From Thermodesulfovibrio sp. (GTDB lineage Bacteria > Nitrospirota > Thermodesulfovibrionia > Thermodesulfovibrionales > Thermodesulfovibrionaceae): a DNA stretch of 35,943 nucleotides. The stretch spans positions 1-35,943 of the forward strand of contig DYFF01000012.1 of the NCBI GenBank assembly GCA_020725335.1. The letters run 5' to 3'. Below the pieces are notes generated by a model. The model made no database searches. It was not told the DNA's origin and saw nothing but the letters and a program-made list of their open reading frames with translations. Shown here piece by piece: positions 20,115 through 27,726 of the stretch. Each line of letters opens with the position of its first letter. Position 1 is the stretch's first letter. A program made the position numbers and the translations under genes.

Positions 20115-20145
20115 TTGATAGCACAAATAAAATTTGTTCTATCAA
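20115..20145. terminator. Hairpin between convergent genes
   Basis: TTGATAGCACAAAT (20115-20128) and ATTTGTTCTATCAA (20132-20145) form a 14-bp stem with one mismatch and an AAA loop. It abuts the stop codon of the minus-strand oxidoreductase gene and lies 25 bases after the plus-strand methyltransferase. It probably ends transcription from both sides, though neither side has a strong T-run. Confidence 0.55.
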
Positions 20146-21951
20146 CTAAATAATTTTAGCCAATCCTAATTCCTTTATTTTCGATTCAGACGGTTTTGTT
20201 GTCTCCGTATCCCAGCCTCTTTCCTTATAATATTGATTAAGCATATCACGGAACTTCGCTCTATCAAGGACAGCACCTTTTTTAGGTCCTATTGTGAAAG
20301 CATCTTCAAAGAAGCGGTCAGGTAACCAGTCATCTTCTCTTCGGAAACCTTCGCGATAATTAAAGAGCTTTTCTAAGTTGAAGACTCTTTCTCCTGCCTT
20401 AAGAAACTGCGCTCTGTCGTATTCAATCCCTGTTATTGCGCTAAGCATTGAAATTATTGGTTCCTCATAGGAATTATCCATTGCAGGAAAGAGACAGACG
20501 CCTGTTGAATCAATCATTGCCCTAAAATTCTGTGCTTGAGCATTGTCACCATTTAAGTGACAGCCACCCCTGTTTGCAGTGGCGTAGCAGAGGGCTCTTG
20601 GCGGATTTCCCTGTATATTGTGTGCTGCAAGTTCCGTTCCCTTTACGTGTATGGCAAACTTTTCACTACCCTGTCCTATTTTTTGAGATAAAGCCTTTAC
20701 ACCCTTTGAGGCAAGTTCTCCAACTCCATCCCTATAAGCAATCTTGTCTATTATTTTTAGAGTAGCATCGACACTTCCCCATTTAAGATCGATTCCATCA
20801 AGGAATTTTTTATTAATCATTCCCTTCTCATAGGCTTCCATGAGATATCCGATAACTGCACCAACTGAAATGGCATCTATTCCGAGGTCATCTACATTGT
20901 AAATTATTTTAAGTAAGCCAGCCATATCTGATATTAAGAGATTTGTTCCAAGCATTACTCCAGTTTCATACTCAGGTCCATCATGGACAATGCCACCGTA
21001 TTTGCCCTTTGTTCGTCCGCTCTTTTTGCACGCAAGAGGGCAATAAAGACAGGCAATATCTCTTACCCAGACATCCCTTCTTGCAGCCTCTGCACCGATT
21101 TTGTATGCCTCTGGAAATGTGCCTTCTCTGAAATTACGGACTGTCTCTGTGCCTTGGTCACTACTTTTTACAATGTATCCAGCTGTTCCATAGTTTCTCC
21201 AGTATTTAGTGCTTGGAGAGTTTTGTAGAGTTAATCTGGCTTTTTCAAGAGCTGTAAGAAATTTTTTATGATTTGCAACATTTGGCTGACTACTTCCTTT
21301 TACTGCAATAGCTTTTAAATTCTTTGAACCCATAACACAGCCTACTCCACCTCTACCTGCTGCACGGGCAGATGTGTGGATTATACAAGCATATCTGACG
21401 AGATTTTCTCCAGCAGGTCCAATGTATACTGTTTTGTATCTTCTGTCTTTAAGTTCTTCCAGTATTTTCTTATCAAAGGCATCTGTCCGCATGCCCTTAA
21501 ATTTCTTAGCATCACGAATTTCTACCCTTTCGTCATCTATCACAATGTAGCAGAGAGAGTTTGCTTTACCAGTTATTACAATTCCATCATAGCCTGCAAA
21601 CCTAAGCTCTGGACCGAAGAAACCACCTATGTTTGAGTATGTAATAGTTGATGCATGAGGATAGGTTGAACGAACAGGGGATGTTAGGGGAGATTTGGTA
21701 ACTACACAGGTTCTTGATGCCGATGGCACAGGAAATCCAGAAAAGGGACCAGTCGTGAAAATAATGGGATTTTCTGGAGATAGAGGGTCTATTCCGGGTT
21801 TTTTCAAATTATCCCAAAGAATTTTAGCGCCAAGACCTCTTCCTCCGATAAATTTTGTAAGGTCTTCCTCAGGAATTGTTCTCTTTTCAATTTTTCCCGA
21901 TGAAAGGTCAATGTATAATAATTTGCCGAAATAACCTTTAACTGAACTCAT
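20146..21951 (-). CDS. AOR-family tungsten-containing oxidoreductase
   Basis: A 601-residue catalytic subunit of the aldehyde:ferredoxin oxidoreductase family, which binds tungsten bis-pyranopterin and one 4Fe-4S cluster. Motifs include FIGGRGLGAKILWDNL near residue 30 and the cluster cysteines in CLYCPLAC plus a late Cys (STGVCLFPA). ETGVMLGTNL, NGDNAQAQNFR and YATANRGGCHL line the cofactor site in relatives. It has no signal peptide. The start overlaps the ferredoxin-like gene by four bases. Family members oxidise aldehydes or reduce acids or aromatic acyl-CoA; the substrate here is unknown. Confidence 0.92.
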   Translation of the reverse strand: MSSVKGYFGKLLYIDLSSGKIEKRTIPEEDLTKFIGGRGLGAKILWDNLKKPGIDPLSPENPIIFTTGPFSGFPVPSASRTCVVTKSPLTSPVRSTYPHASTITYSNIGGFFGPELRFAGYDGIVITGKANSLCYIVIDDERVEIRDAKKFKGMRTDAFDKKILEELKDRRYKTVYIGPAGENLVRYACIIHTSARAAGRGGVGCVMGSKNLKAIAVKGSSQPNVANHKKFLTALEKARLTLQNSPSTKYWRNYGTAGYIVKSSDQGTETVRNFREGTFPEAYKIGAEAARRDVWVRDIACLYCPLACKKSGRTKGKYGGIVHDGPEYETGVMLGTNLLISDMAGLLKIIYNVDDLGIDAISVGAVIGYLMEAYEKGMINKKFLDGIDLKWGSVDATLKIIDKIAYRDGVGELASKGVKALSQKIGQGSEKFAIHVKGTELAAHNIQGNPPRALCYATANRGGCHLNGDNAQAQNFRAMIDSTGVCLFPAMDNSYEEPIISMLSAITGIEYDRAQFLKAGERVFNLEKLFNYREGFRREDDWLPDRFFEDAFTIGPKKGAVLDRAKFRDMLNQYYKERGWDTETTKPSESKIKELGLAKII

Positions 21952-22637
21952 TTTAGACCTCCTAAATCACTTACACCGTACCACTTTTTTGCAAGTTCAG
22001 TGGCAATCTTTTTCGGTGATTGACCATAAAATTTTCTATTTGTCTTAACCTCAACAAGAGAGAGGGCGTTGAAAGGACAGTGTTTTACACATTGAGGATC
22101 TCCTCCGCAGAGATTACATATAGGACGGGGTTTTCCTGTTTTTGGGTCAAGTTCAATAACTCCGGTTCTCTGCTCAGCACAGGCTTTTGCACAGCTTCCA
22201 CAGGCAATACAGCGACTTAGATCAGTCTGAATAGTTTGAGTTTTCTCATCCCTATAAATTGCTTTTCTTCCTGTTTTAGGTTCTGGCTCAACTGGACAGG
22301 CTTTCACACATGGAGCATCAGGACACATGTTGCATACATTAGGAACATCCACATCTGGATTGAAACTGTGTACTCGAATTCTTGAATACACAGGATTTCC
22401 AAGCCCGAGAAGATTTTCACCATTAATCTTAACTGGATTGTTGTAGGCTGAGCAGACTGCCTCACAGGTTCTACATCCTGTGCATTTACTGTAGTCAACA
22501 AGCACCATTTTTAAAGATTTCTTCTTAGGGTCAGCCCAAGCTATTGAATGAATTCCAAATTTGTTAGCAAGCAAGAGAGTAGCACCAGCTCCATAGAGTT
22601 TTAGAAAGTCCCTCCTTGTAAAATTATTCTCCTTCAT
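21948..22637 (-). CDS. Tat-exported four-cluster ferredoxin-like subunit
   Basis: A 229-residue iron-sulfur protein of the DmsB/HycB type. Four cysteine groups, beginning CTGCRTCEAVC, CNMCPDAPC, CIACGSCAKAC and CNLCGGDPQC, can bind four 4Fe-4S clusters. I start it at 22637, where GGAGGG precedes the ATG and the protein opens with a twin-arginine signal (NNFTRRDFLK, then a hydrophobic stretch to AWADP). A longer reading to 22712 would bury that signal. It should be the electron partner of the AOR-type enzyme, yet only this subunit carries an export signal. Confidence 0.88.
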   Translation of the reverse strand: MKENNFTRRDFLKLYGAGATLLLANKFGIHSIAWADPKKKSLKMVLVDYSKCTGCRTCEAVCSAYNNPVKINGENLLGLGNPVYSRIRVHSFNPDVDVPNVCNMCPDAPCVKACPVEPEPKTGRKAIYRDEKTQTIQTDLSRCIACGSCAKACAEQRTGVIELDPKTGKPRPICNLCGGDPQCVKHCPFNALSLVEVKTNRKFYGQSPKKIATELAKKWYGVSDLGGLK

Positions 22638-23523
22638 CTTTCCCTCCAGATAAATCTTCATATTTGTAAAGTGTGCTTTTGAATTTAAAACCCAATTCAC
22701 GTAAAAATTCATCTACAATAGGAACCCAGATTGGAATTCCCTCTTTTCTGAGAAATAGCTTATGCCCATCTTCCATAAAAGGTGGTAATAATATGAACTT
22801 ACCTTTTCCACCATTTTTAATATATTCCTCAAACATTTCCTTTGCTATTGATGAAGCAAAATATCTATCATTTTCTGTGTATATCCATAAAGTTGGAACT
22901 TTTGAATTTTTTCCAAAATTACCTGTTGTCCAGATTAGAGTATTAGGTGAACATACAAATTCATCTTTTATTGAACCTCTTCCGCCTCCAAAATTTATTA
23001 TGCCGATTACTCCATCTACATTCATGCTTCCAAGAGCTAAAGCTGTATGCACACCTGTTGATTGTCCAACTATGAGTATTTTTGTCTTATCAATATATGG
23101 TTGTTTAATCATATAATCAATTACTGCTTTAATGTCTTTCGCTCCTTCCATAGAAGGATAGTAATAATCAGGACGATCACATTTACCCTTAAACTCAGCA
23201 TAAGTTCCTTCAGAGTCTCCAAATCCCCTCCTCATTGGAACGACAACTACAAAACCTTTCTTTAAAAAAACTTCACTTTGATTTTTAAATGAGAATATTT
23301 TTTTATAATCTGCTTGAGCTCTTGGCGTACCATGATTGATTATTACAAGAGGAAAAGGACCCTCTCCCTCTGGCTTATACAGAGTGGCTAATAGATTAAC
23401 AGTTGACTCCCCGAACAGATGCTTAACCGTCATAGGTATCTTTATTTTTTCCTGGGCATGACACAGAACAGTAAAATTTGATATCAGGAATAACAAAATT
23501 ACTTGCAAAAGAAATTTTTTCAT
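22624..23523 (-). CDS. Secreted alpha/beta hydrolase (dienelactone hydrolase-like)
   Basis: A 299-residue protein with a signal peptide (about residues 1-23, ending VLCHAQ). The alpha/beta-hydrolase core has INHGTPRA (oxyanion region), the nucleophile Ser in VGQSTGVH, a probable acid Asp in YTENDRYF, and His in MEDGHKLF. Several cysteines may form disulfides. The natural ester or amide substrate is unknown. Its end overlaps the ferredoxin gene by 14 bases, so it heads the operon with the tungsten enzyme. An esterase releasing a product for oxidation is possible. Confidence 0.8.
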   Translation of the reverse strand: MKKFLLQVILLFLISNFTVLCHAQEKIKIPMTVKHLFGESTVNLLATLYKPEGEGPFPLVIINHGTPRAQADYKKIFSFKNQSEVFLKKGFVVVVPMRRGFGDSEGTYAEFKGKCDRPDYYYPSMEGAKDIKAVIDYMIKQPYIDKTKILIVGQSTGVHTALALGSMNVDGVIGIINFGGGRGSIKDEFVCSPNTLIWTTGNFGKNSKVPTLWIYTENDRYFASSIAKEMFEEYIKNGGKGKFILLPPFMEDGHKLFLRKEGIPIWVPIVDEFLRELGFKFKSTLYKYEDLSGGKDEGE

Positions 23524-23607
23524 TATTCCCTCTCCCTAAATTTTATAATTCACAATCAATGATACAATATTTTGTTATGATTCTCATATAAAATTTTAGG
23601 CATAATT

Positions 23608-23769
23608 ATGACACCAGAACAAGAGGCAAGAGCTATAAAGTTTTATTAAAAAGCTTGTTTTAACAACAGACAAAGGTGAGAGTCTTTAATAAATGCAAAC
23701 AATATAGAATATGTTGAATTTTTGAACGGAGAGGGAGAATTAGCCCAAAAAATCCGATGCTATCGTTAA
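23608..23769 (+). pseudogene. Possible decayed small gene
   Basis: One plus frame begins ATG at 23608 with MTPEQEARAIKFY, then meets TAA (23647) and TGA. It continues as ESLINANNIEYVEFLNGEGE and ends at a TAA at 23767-23769. The last segment has protein-like composition. The opening resembles the first residues of some restriction-enzyme or helicase subunits, but this is too short to assign. Apart from this, 23524-23793 shows nothing. Confidence 0.2.
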
Positions 23770-23793
23770 AATAAAAGTAGCTTAAGCCTTCAA

Positions 23794-24954
23794 TTAATAG
23801 ACTCTGATGATAAAACACTTTAAATAAGCTGTCTCAGGCATGGTAATAAGAATCGGATGATCTTTACTTTGAGTGCCTTTATGTATCAAAATCCCGGTTC
23901 TTTTATTTACTGTAAGAGATTCTTTTATAATTTCAGAGAATTCAAACTCAGATATATGCTGAGAACAAGAAGAAGTGACTAAAAATCCTTCTCTCTTTAA
24001 GAGTTTTATTGCCATTTTGTTTAAACTTAAATATCCTTCAATAGCATCACTCTTTTGTTTCTTTGATTTAACAAAAGCAGGTGGGTCTAATACTATAAAA
24101 TCATACTTTTTCCCTTTTTTAATTTCCCATTTTAGAAAATCAAAGGCATCAGCTTTTATAAATTTACATTTATTTTGCACATTATTCAGTTTCGCATTCT
24201 CACAAGATATTTCCAATGCTTTCTCAGAACTATCAATTCCTTTAACAATCGCGTCTTTTTTAGCTAAGTGGATACTCCATGCACCTACATAGCAGAATAG
24301 ATCAAGTCCTTCCCCAGAATTTATAAGACTTTTAAACAATAACCTGTTTTCTCTTTGATCAAGAAAAAAACCAGTCTTTTGTCCATGCAGAGGGTCAAAA
24401 TAAAAAAATAAATCATCTTCTGAGGTTATTAGAAGATTATTGGTATTCCCTTTTATTACAGCTTTTTCAATTTTCAAACCTTCCTTTATTCTTGATTGTG
24501 TATCATTTTTAATTATGATTGTCTCAGGAACAATCAATTCATCAAGTATCTCTATGAGTACATCTTTAAAGTTCTCCATGCCAGCAGTTAATATTTGAAT
24601 TACAAGGCATTTATCGTATTTATCAACAATCAATCCTGGTAGAAAATCAGATTCGCTGAATATTAATCGGTAACTATTCTTTAAGCCCAAGATATCCTCT
24701 CTGTATTTAAGGCATTTCATGATTCTTTCTCTGAAGAATTCTCTGTCAATATCTTCATCCTTGAAACTCAGAAGTCTAACTGATATGAAAGAATGGGGAT
24801 TTAGGTACCCGATGCCTATACTTTTCTTGGTCTTTTCTTCATATATTTTTACTAAACTACCAGCTTTTATACCTGAAACATTTGGTAGAATTTCATTACG
24901 GTAAATCCATAAGTTACCGCTTCTTTTTAAAGGTTTTACAAAAATTTTCTCCAT
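23794..24954 (-). CDS. rlmI: RlmI-like 23S rRNA cytosine-C5 methyltransferase
   Basis: A 386-residue SAM-dependent RNA methyltransferase. The N-terminal about 80 residues form a PUA-like domain (GNLWIYRNEI, IGIGYLNPHSFISVRLL). The Rossmann domain has GLDLFCYVGAWSIHLA (motif I), GIDSSEKALEISCENAKLNN (motif II), and VLDPPAFVKSKK (motif IV). CSQHISEFEF carries the second family cysteine region. The length matches the RlmI/YccW group, which methylates C1962 of 23S rRNA in E. coli. The exact target here is inferred. It is monocistronic. Confidence 0.85.
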   Translation of the reverse strand: MEKIFVKPLKRSGNLWIYRNEILPNVSGIKAGSLVKIYEEKTKKSIGIGYLNPHSFISVRLLSFKDEDIDREFFRERIMKCLKYREDILGLKNSYRLIFSESDFLPGLIVDKYDKCLVIQILTAGMENFKDVLIEILDELIVPETIIIKNDTQSRIKEGLKIEKAVIKGNTNNLLITSEDDLFFYFDPLHGQKTGFFLDQRENRLLFKSLINSGEGLDLFCYVGAWSIHLAKKDAIVKGIDSSEKALEISCENAKLNNVQNKCKFIKADAFDFLKWEIKKGKKYDFIVLDPPAFVKSKKQKSDAIEGYLSLNKMAIKLLKREGFLVTSSCSQHISEFEFSEIIKESLTVNKRTGILIHKGTQSKDHPILITMPETAYLKCFIIRVY

Positions 24955-25121
24955 AAAGCTTAGTTTGAAGAGCTTTCTTTAAAAAAGTCAATAAAAAAGA
25001 TTTCATGTAACAACATGTTCGTATAATAAATTATGAATAGCCCCCTCCCCCTTGGCATTAGCTCAGGGTCAGGGGGACAGAATTAGTATAAAACTCCTCG
25101 ACTTAGCATCAGAGTGACAAA

Positions 25122-25137
25122 AAGGGGATAACCCCTT
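25122..25137 (-). terminator. Intrinsic terminator of the small secreted-protein gene
   Basis: AAGGGG (25122-25127) and CCCCTT (25132-25137) form a 6-bp stem with an ATAA loop. Read on the minus strand it is followed by TTTTTGTC, which suits a terminator about 100 bases after the gene ending at 25236. The flanking 24955-25235 holds repeat-like G/C-rich bits (25040-25080, 25095-25115) but no gene. Confidence 0.5.
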
Positions 25138-25235
25138 GAATTCGCCTCAGAGTTATACTTTTATTCAATTTTCTCTTAGGCATTAATCCTCTGCTATTAA
25201 TACCTTAGAATTGAACTCTATTCTAACCTGATTAA

Positions 25236-25703
25236 TTATTTCTTAAACTCATGCCATGCTCCTGTTTGAATGGTGTATTTCAAAAAAGGACCATTCAAAA
25301 CCTTAACAATTACATAGTCATTTCCGAGAATTATGTTTTGATTTAACATTGCTGTTGAATCATCAACGGTAACCTTTTCACGAATTATCCATCTGTGCTT
25401 TGCAAAATCATATACTGCTATTGTTCCTATACCAGCAGCAAGAGCAAGATTATCATTAACCTTATTAACATGGCCTTCAACTTTTGAACGGGTTATGGTT
25501 GTCATTTTTAGAAACTGCCATTTCTTAAGTGCTGTGTCATAGACTGATGCACCCTTAAATCCATACTTCAATGTCATTGTTTTGCTTGAAATCGGTGCAA
25601 AAGCAGGTGTACCTACATCTGAAGGGTCCTGTGCATAGAGACTTGCTGACAACATTAAGAAAATTCCTACAGCTACTGCTACTGCTAATACTTTTGTTTT
25701 CAT
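25236..25703 (-). CDS. Small secreted protein of unknown function
   Basis: A 155-residue protein. I place the start at 25703, where GGAGAAG precedes the ATG and the protein opens with a clean signal peptide (KTKVLAVAVAVGIFLMLSAS, cut near LYAQ). A longer frame from 25745 adds a charged leader and lacks a ribosome site. The mature part is rich in beta-prone segments with two similar halves (YDTALKKWQFLKM and YDFAKHRWIIREK), each a VYD..-K-W-FL pattern, then YTIQTGAWHEFKK. This suggests a small repeat-built beta fold. I do not recognise the family. Confidence 0.75.
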   Translation of the reverse strand: MKTKVLAVAVAVGIFLMLSASLYAQDPSDVGTPAFAPISSKTMTLKYGFKGASVYDTALKKWQFLKMTTITRSKVEGHVNKVNDNLALAAGIGTIAVYDFAKHRWIIREKVTVDDSTAMLNQNIILGNDYVIVKVLNGPFLKYTIQTGAWHEFKK

Positions 25704-25728
25704 TTTCTTCTCCTTTTTTTGTCTTATA

Positions 25729-25743
25729 GGACATAAAATGTCC
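25729..25743. promoter_or_regulatory. Palindrome upstream of the secreted-protein gene
   Basis: GGACATAAAATGTCC is a perfect 6-bp inverted repeat with a 3-base centre, 26-40 bases upstream of the ATG at 25703 (minus strand). It overlaps the expected leader or promoter and may be an operator. Confidence 0.35.
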
Positions 25744-25748
25744 ATTCT

Positions 25749-26234
25749 TTAATAGATTCTTATATCAGTGACCCCCTCAGGAATTCCATTGGGAGTAGCC
25801 CCTTTGACTAAAAATTTTTGAATGACAGGAGAGGTAAATATCATTCCGATTTTTACCTCCTGAATCATAGGAAGCGAAAGGATTTTAAAGTCTTTAAAAC
25901 AATTCTGTTGAATAGTTCTATTCTAATTCCGCCTCTGTTGAGATATATTAATTACCTGCCCCAGTGAAATAGTCTTGCCCTGCATAAAATCCCTCAAATA
26001 CAGGTTTATTATTGTTATATTTTGATTTTCAGGGCATTTATCATATATAAATAATATAATTAGGAATGGATGGCTTGCCATATCTTTTTGAAAAATATTT
26101 CATCGGCTCTTGAGCATTATTATTTTGAGCAACTGATTTAGATGAAAACAAAAAAACAATAATGCACCTGAGATAATTTTGAAAATGCATGATTTTTCAC
26201 GTAAAGACTTAGCCAAAAATTTCTCTTTTTTCAT
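25749..26234 (-). pseudogene. Decayed gene for a secreted protein
   Basis: Joining frames gives a coherent protein of about 160 residues. It opens MKKEKFLAKSLREKS and a hydrophobic signal (FKIISGALLFF). A one-base slip at a seven-T run (plus strand 26150-26156) leads into SSKSVAQNNNAQEPMKYFS. A second shift near 26041-26050 leads to YDKCPENQNITIINLYLRD. A TAG stop (25925-25923) interrupts it, and the same frame runs on to KGATPNGIPEGVTDIRIY and TAA at 25751-25749. Two shifts plus a stop make this a dead gene. The family is unknown. This explains most of the gap 25744-26369; the remainder shows nothing. Confidence 0.6.
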
Positions 26235-26369
26235 TTTTTTATGAAATTTTATCATTAATCTTAAATATGACAATAGTATAAACAAAATTAGTATAACTGA
26301 GAAATTTTAAATGTCATAACAAATCTTGACTATCAGATTTTATTATATACCTCTTTATGATGATTTATA

Positions 26370-27289
26370 TTATCTTGTTAGACGAAATACTCTTTTTATT
26401 TCTGAAGTTAGAGGATACTGCCAAGTACGGACAGAACCTGATTCTCCTCCATGAGCAATTATAATCTTTATCTGTTTCCAATAATACCGTTCATCTCTCA
26501 AAGTTAAAATACACGGTATATCTATTTCTTTTGAGCTTGAAGGTCCTAAATATATTCCCCAGGTGCCATAAGTATTTTCACTGTTTCTTAAGGCAATTGG
26601 AGTGCTAATATGTCCATCAACTGCATAGATTATTATCTGAAAAAAATAGGGAATTTATTTGTATTTGAAAAAGTTAAGCTCATATCAAAAGGTTTACCCA
26701 TTTCTGTTTCAGGCATCGCAATATTTGTCAGTTGAACCTTTTCTAAAGCCTGCCTTAATGCAAAAACTTCTATAAATGCAGTGGAGGAAGTCGACCGACC
26801 AATTTGATTAGTCACTGTAATTTTATAAATAGTTTTGCCAGAAGATAAGGGTGAAGCAGGATTTAAAGCCCGAGAACCTTTTGAATCAGAAGTTCTAAAA
26901 TTAACTTCAGGACCAGGACCTTCTAATTTTTCAACTACTATACTACTAATAGAACTTCCACCAACACCGGATTCAACGTCCCAAGTGAAAATTAAGGGTG
27001 GTTTCTCACCAGCTAATGCCTGATTTCCCCCTAAATACAATCCCTCGAAGCGTATAGTAAATGATTTTATAACCGGGATGTCTTGAACATTTATATTTGT
27101 ATCTTCAGGTTTCCTCTGAGGAGTAAGTATAGAAGGTTGTTTAGTTGGTGAAGTCTGAGTTGATGGCTGATTACTGATATTAGGTGATGGTTGTTTTTTT
27201 TGCTCAGCAGATAAAACTATAGCATTTGAACAAAAGCAGAAATAAAAAATTGCCAGCGTTAAAAATTTTAATAAAATTTTTAATTTCAT
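26370..27289 (-). pseudogene. Secreted protein gene split by a frameshift at a T7 run
   Basis: The start is at 27289, with AAGGAGAG upstream and a signal peptide (KLKILLKFLTLAIFYFCF to VLSAEQ). A Pro/Ser/Thr-rich linker (about residues 25-60) follows, then an Ig-like or fibronectin-like beta region (IRFEGLYLGG, TYKITVTNQ-type strands). This frame stops at 26635-26633 after NKFPIFFR. One base back, after the run of seven T (26646-26640), the -1 frame continues for about 88 residues with protein-like sequence (IIYAVDGHISTPIALRNS, YGTWGIYLGPSSSKEI, WQYPLTSEIKRVF) to a TAA at 26372-26370. The full product would be about 306 residues. It may be a mutation, a sequencing error or real -1 frameshifting. 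Confidence 0.75.
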
Positions 27290-27311
27290 TTTTTTCTCTC
27301 CTTTCAAAAAA

Positions 27312-27351
27312 TTTTTACTAAATTTTATAGTTAGTAAAAATCAGATTTCAA
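27312..27351 (-). promoter_or_regulatory. Promoter with -10 inside an inverted-repeat operator
   Basis: On the minus strand TTGAAA (27351-27346) and TATAAA (27329-27324) are spaced by 16 bases. The -10 lies in the centre of a perfect 10-bp inverted repeat, TTTTTACTAA (27312-27321) and TTAGTAAAAA (27331-27340). This looks like a repressor operator on the promoter of the frameshifted secreted-protein gene starting at 27289. Confidence 0.5.
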
Positions 27352-27399
27352 AATGTTAAAATTAAAAAATAAAATTTTTAAAAGTTTTTCATTGGAAGA

Positions 27400-27485
27400 G
27401 CATATCCTTAACAGAATTTCTTAGAAATTGAGCCTAAGCAATGTCTGTTTGTCTTAAGTATCTGAGAAAACTCTGTAAGAATTAG
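27400..27485 (-). pseudogene. Second remnant of the transposase seen at position 1
   Basis: Read on the minus strand, this stretch gives ILTEFSQILKTNRHCLGSIS, clearly related to ILTELSQILNRNRQYIGYLL of the 1-420 remnant (codons from about position 55). Similarity at the DNA level continues through AAGAAATTCTG. The frame then hits a TAA. Only about 30 codons survive. The rest of 27352-27726 shows a short hairpin (AATGAC/GTCATT near 27510) and a possible AGGAGA/TCTCCT hairpin near 27577-27605, but no gene. Confidence 0.6.
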
Positions 27486-27726
27486 AATAAGTGATTGATA
27501 ATGACTTATTCGTCATTCACTTTTTAGGCATGTTGGTAATCCTCTGCATATACTTCTTTTATCCTTTTTATTGATCAAAAAATAGGAGATAAAGAGATGA
27601 GTCTCCTTTTGTCAATTTTGTGGAAACAATACCTTTTCAGCGAGATTATTTTTGAGGAAAGTCGTCTTATTGATTTATTTTAACTTTTCATTTAAAATTT
27701 TTATATTTACCGTTCAGAGGTGGAAT

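Noticed and set aside
26100-26285. A 61-residue minus-strand frame read as an intact small gene
   Set aside because: It is the first segment of the decayed gene 25749-26234; after the T7 run the protein-like sequence continues in the -1 frame.
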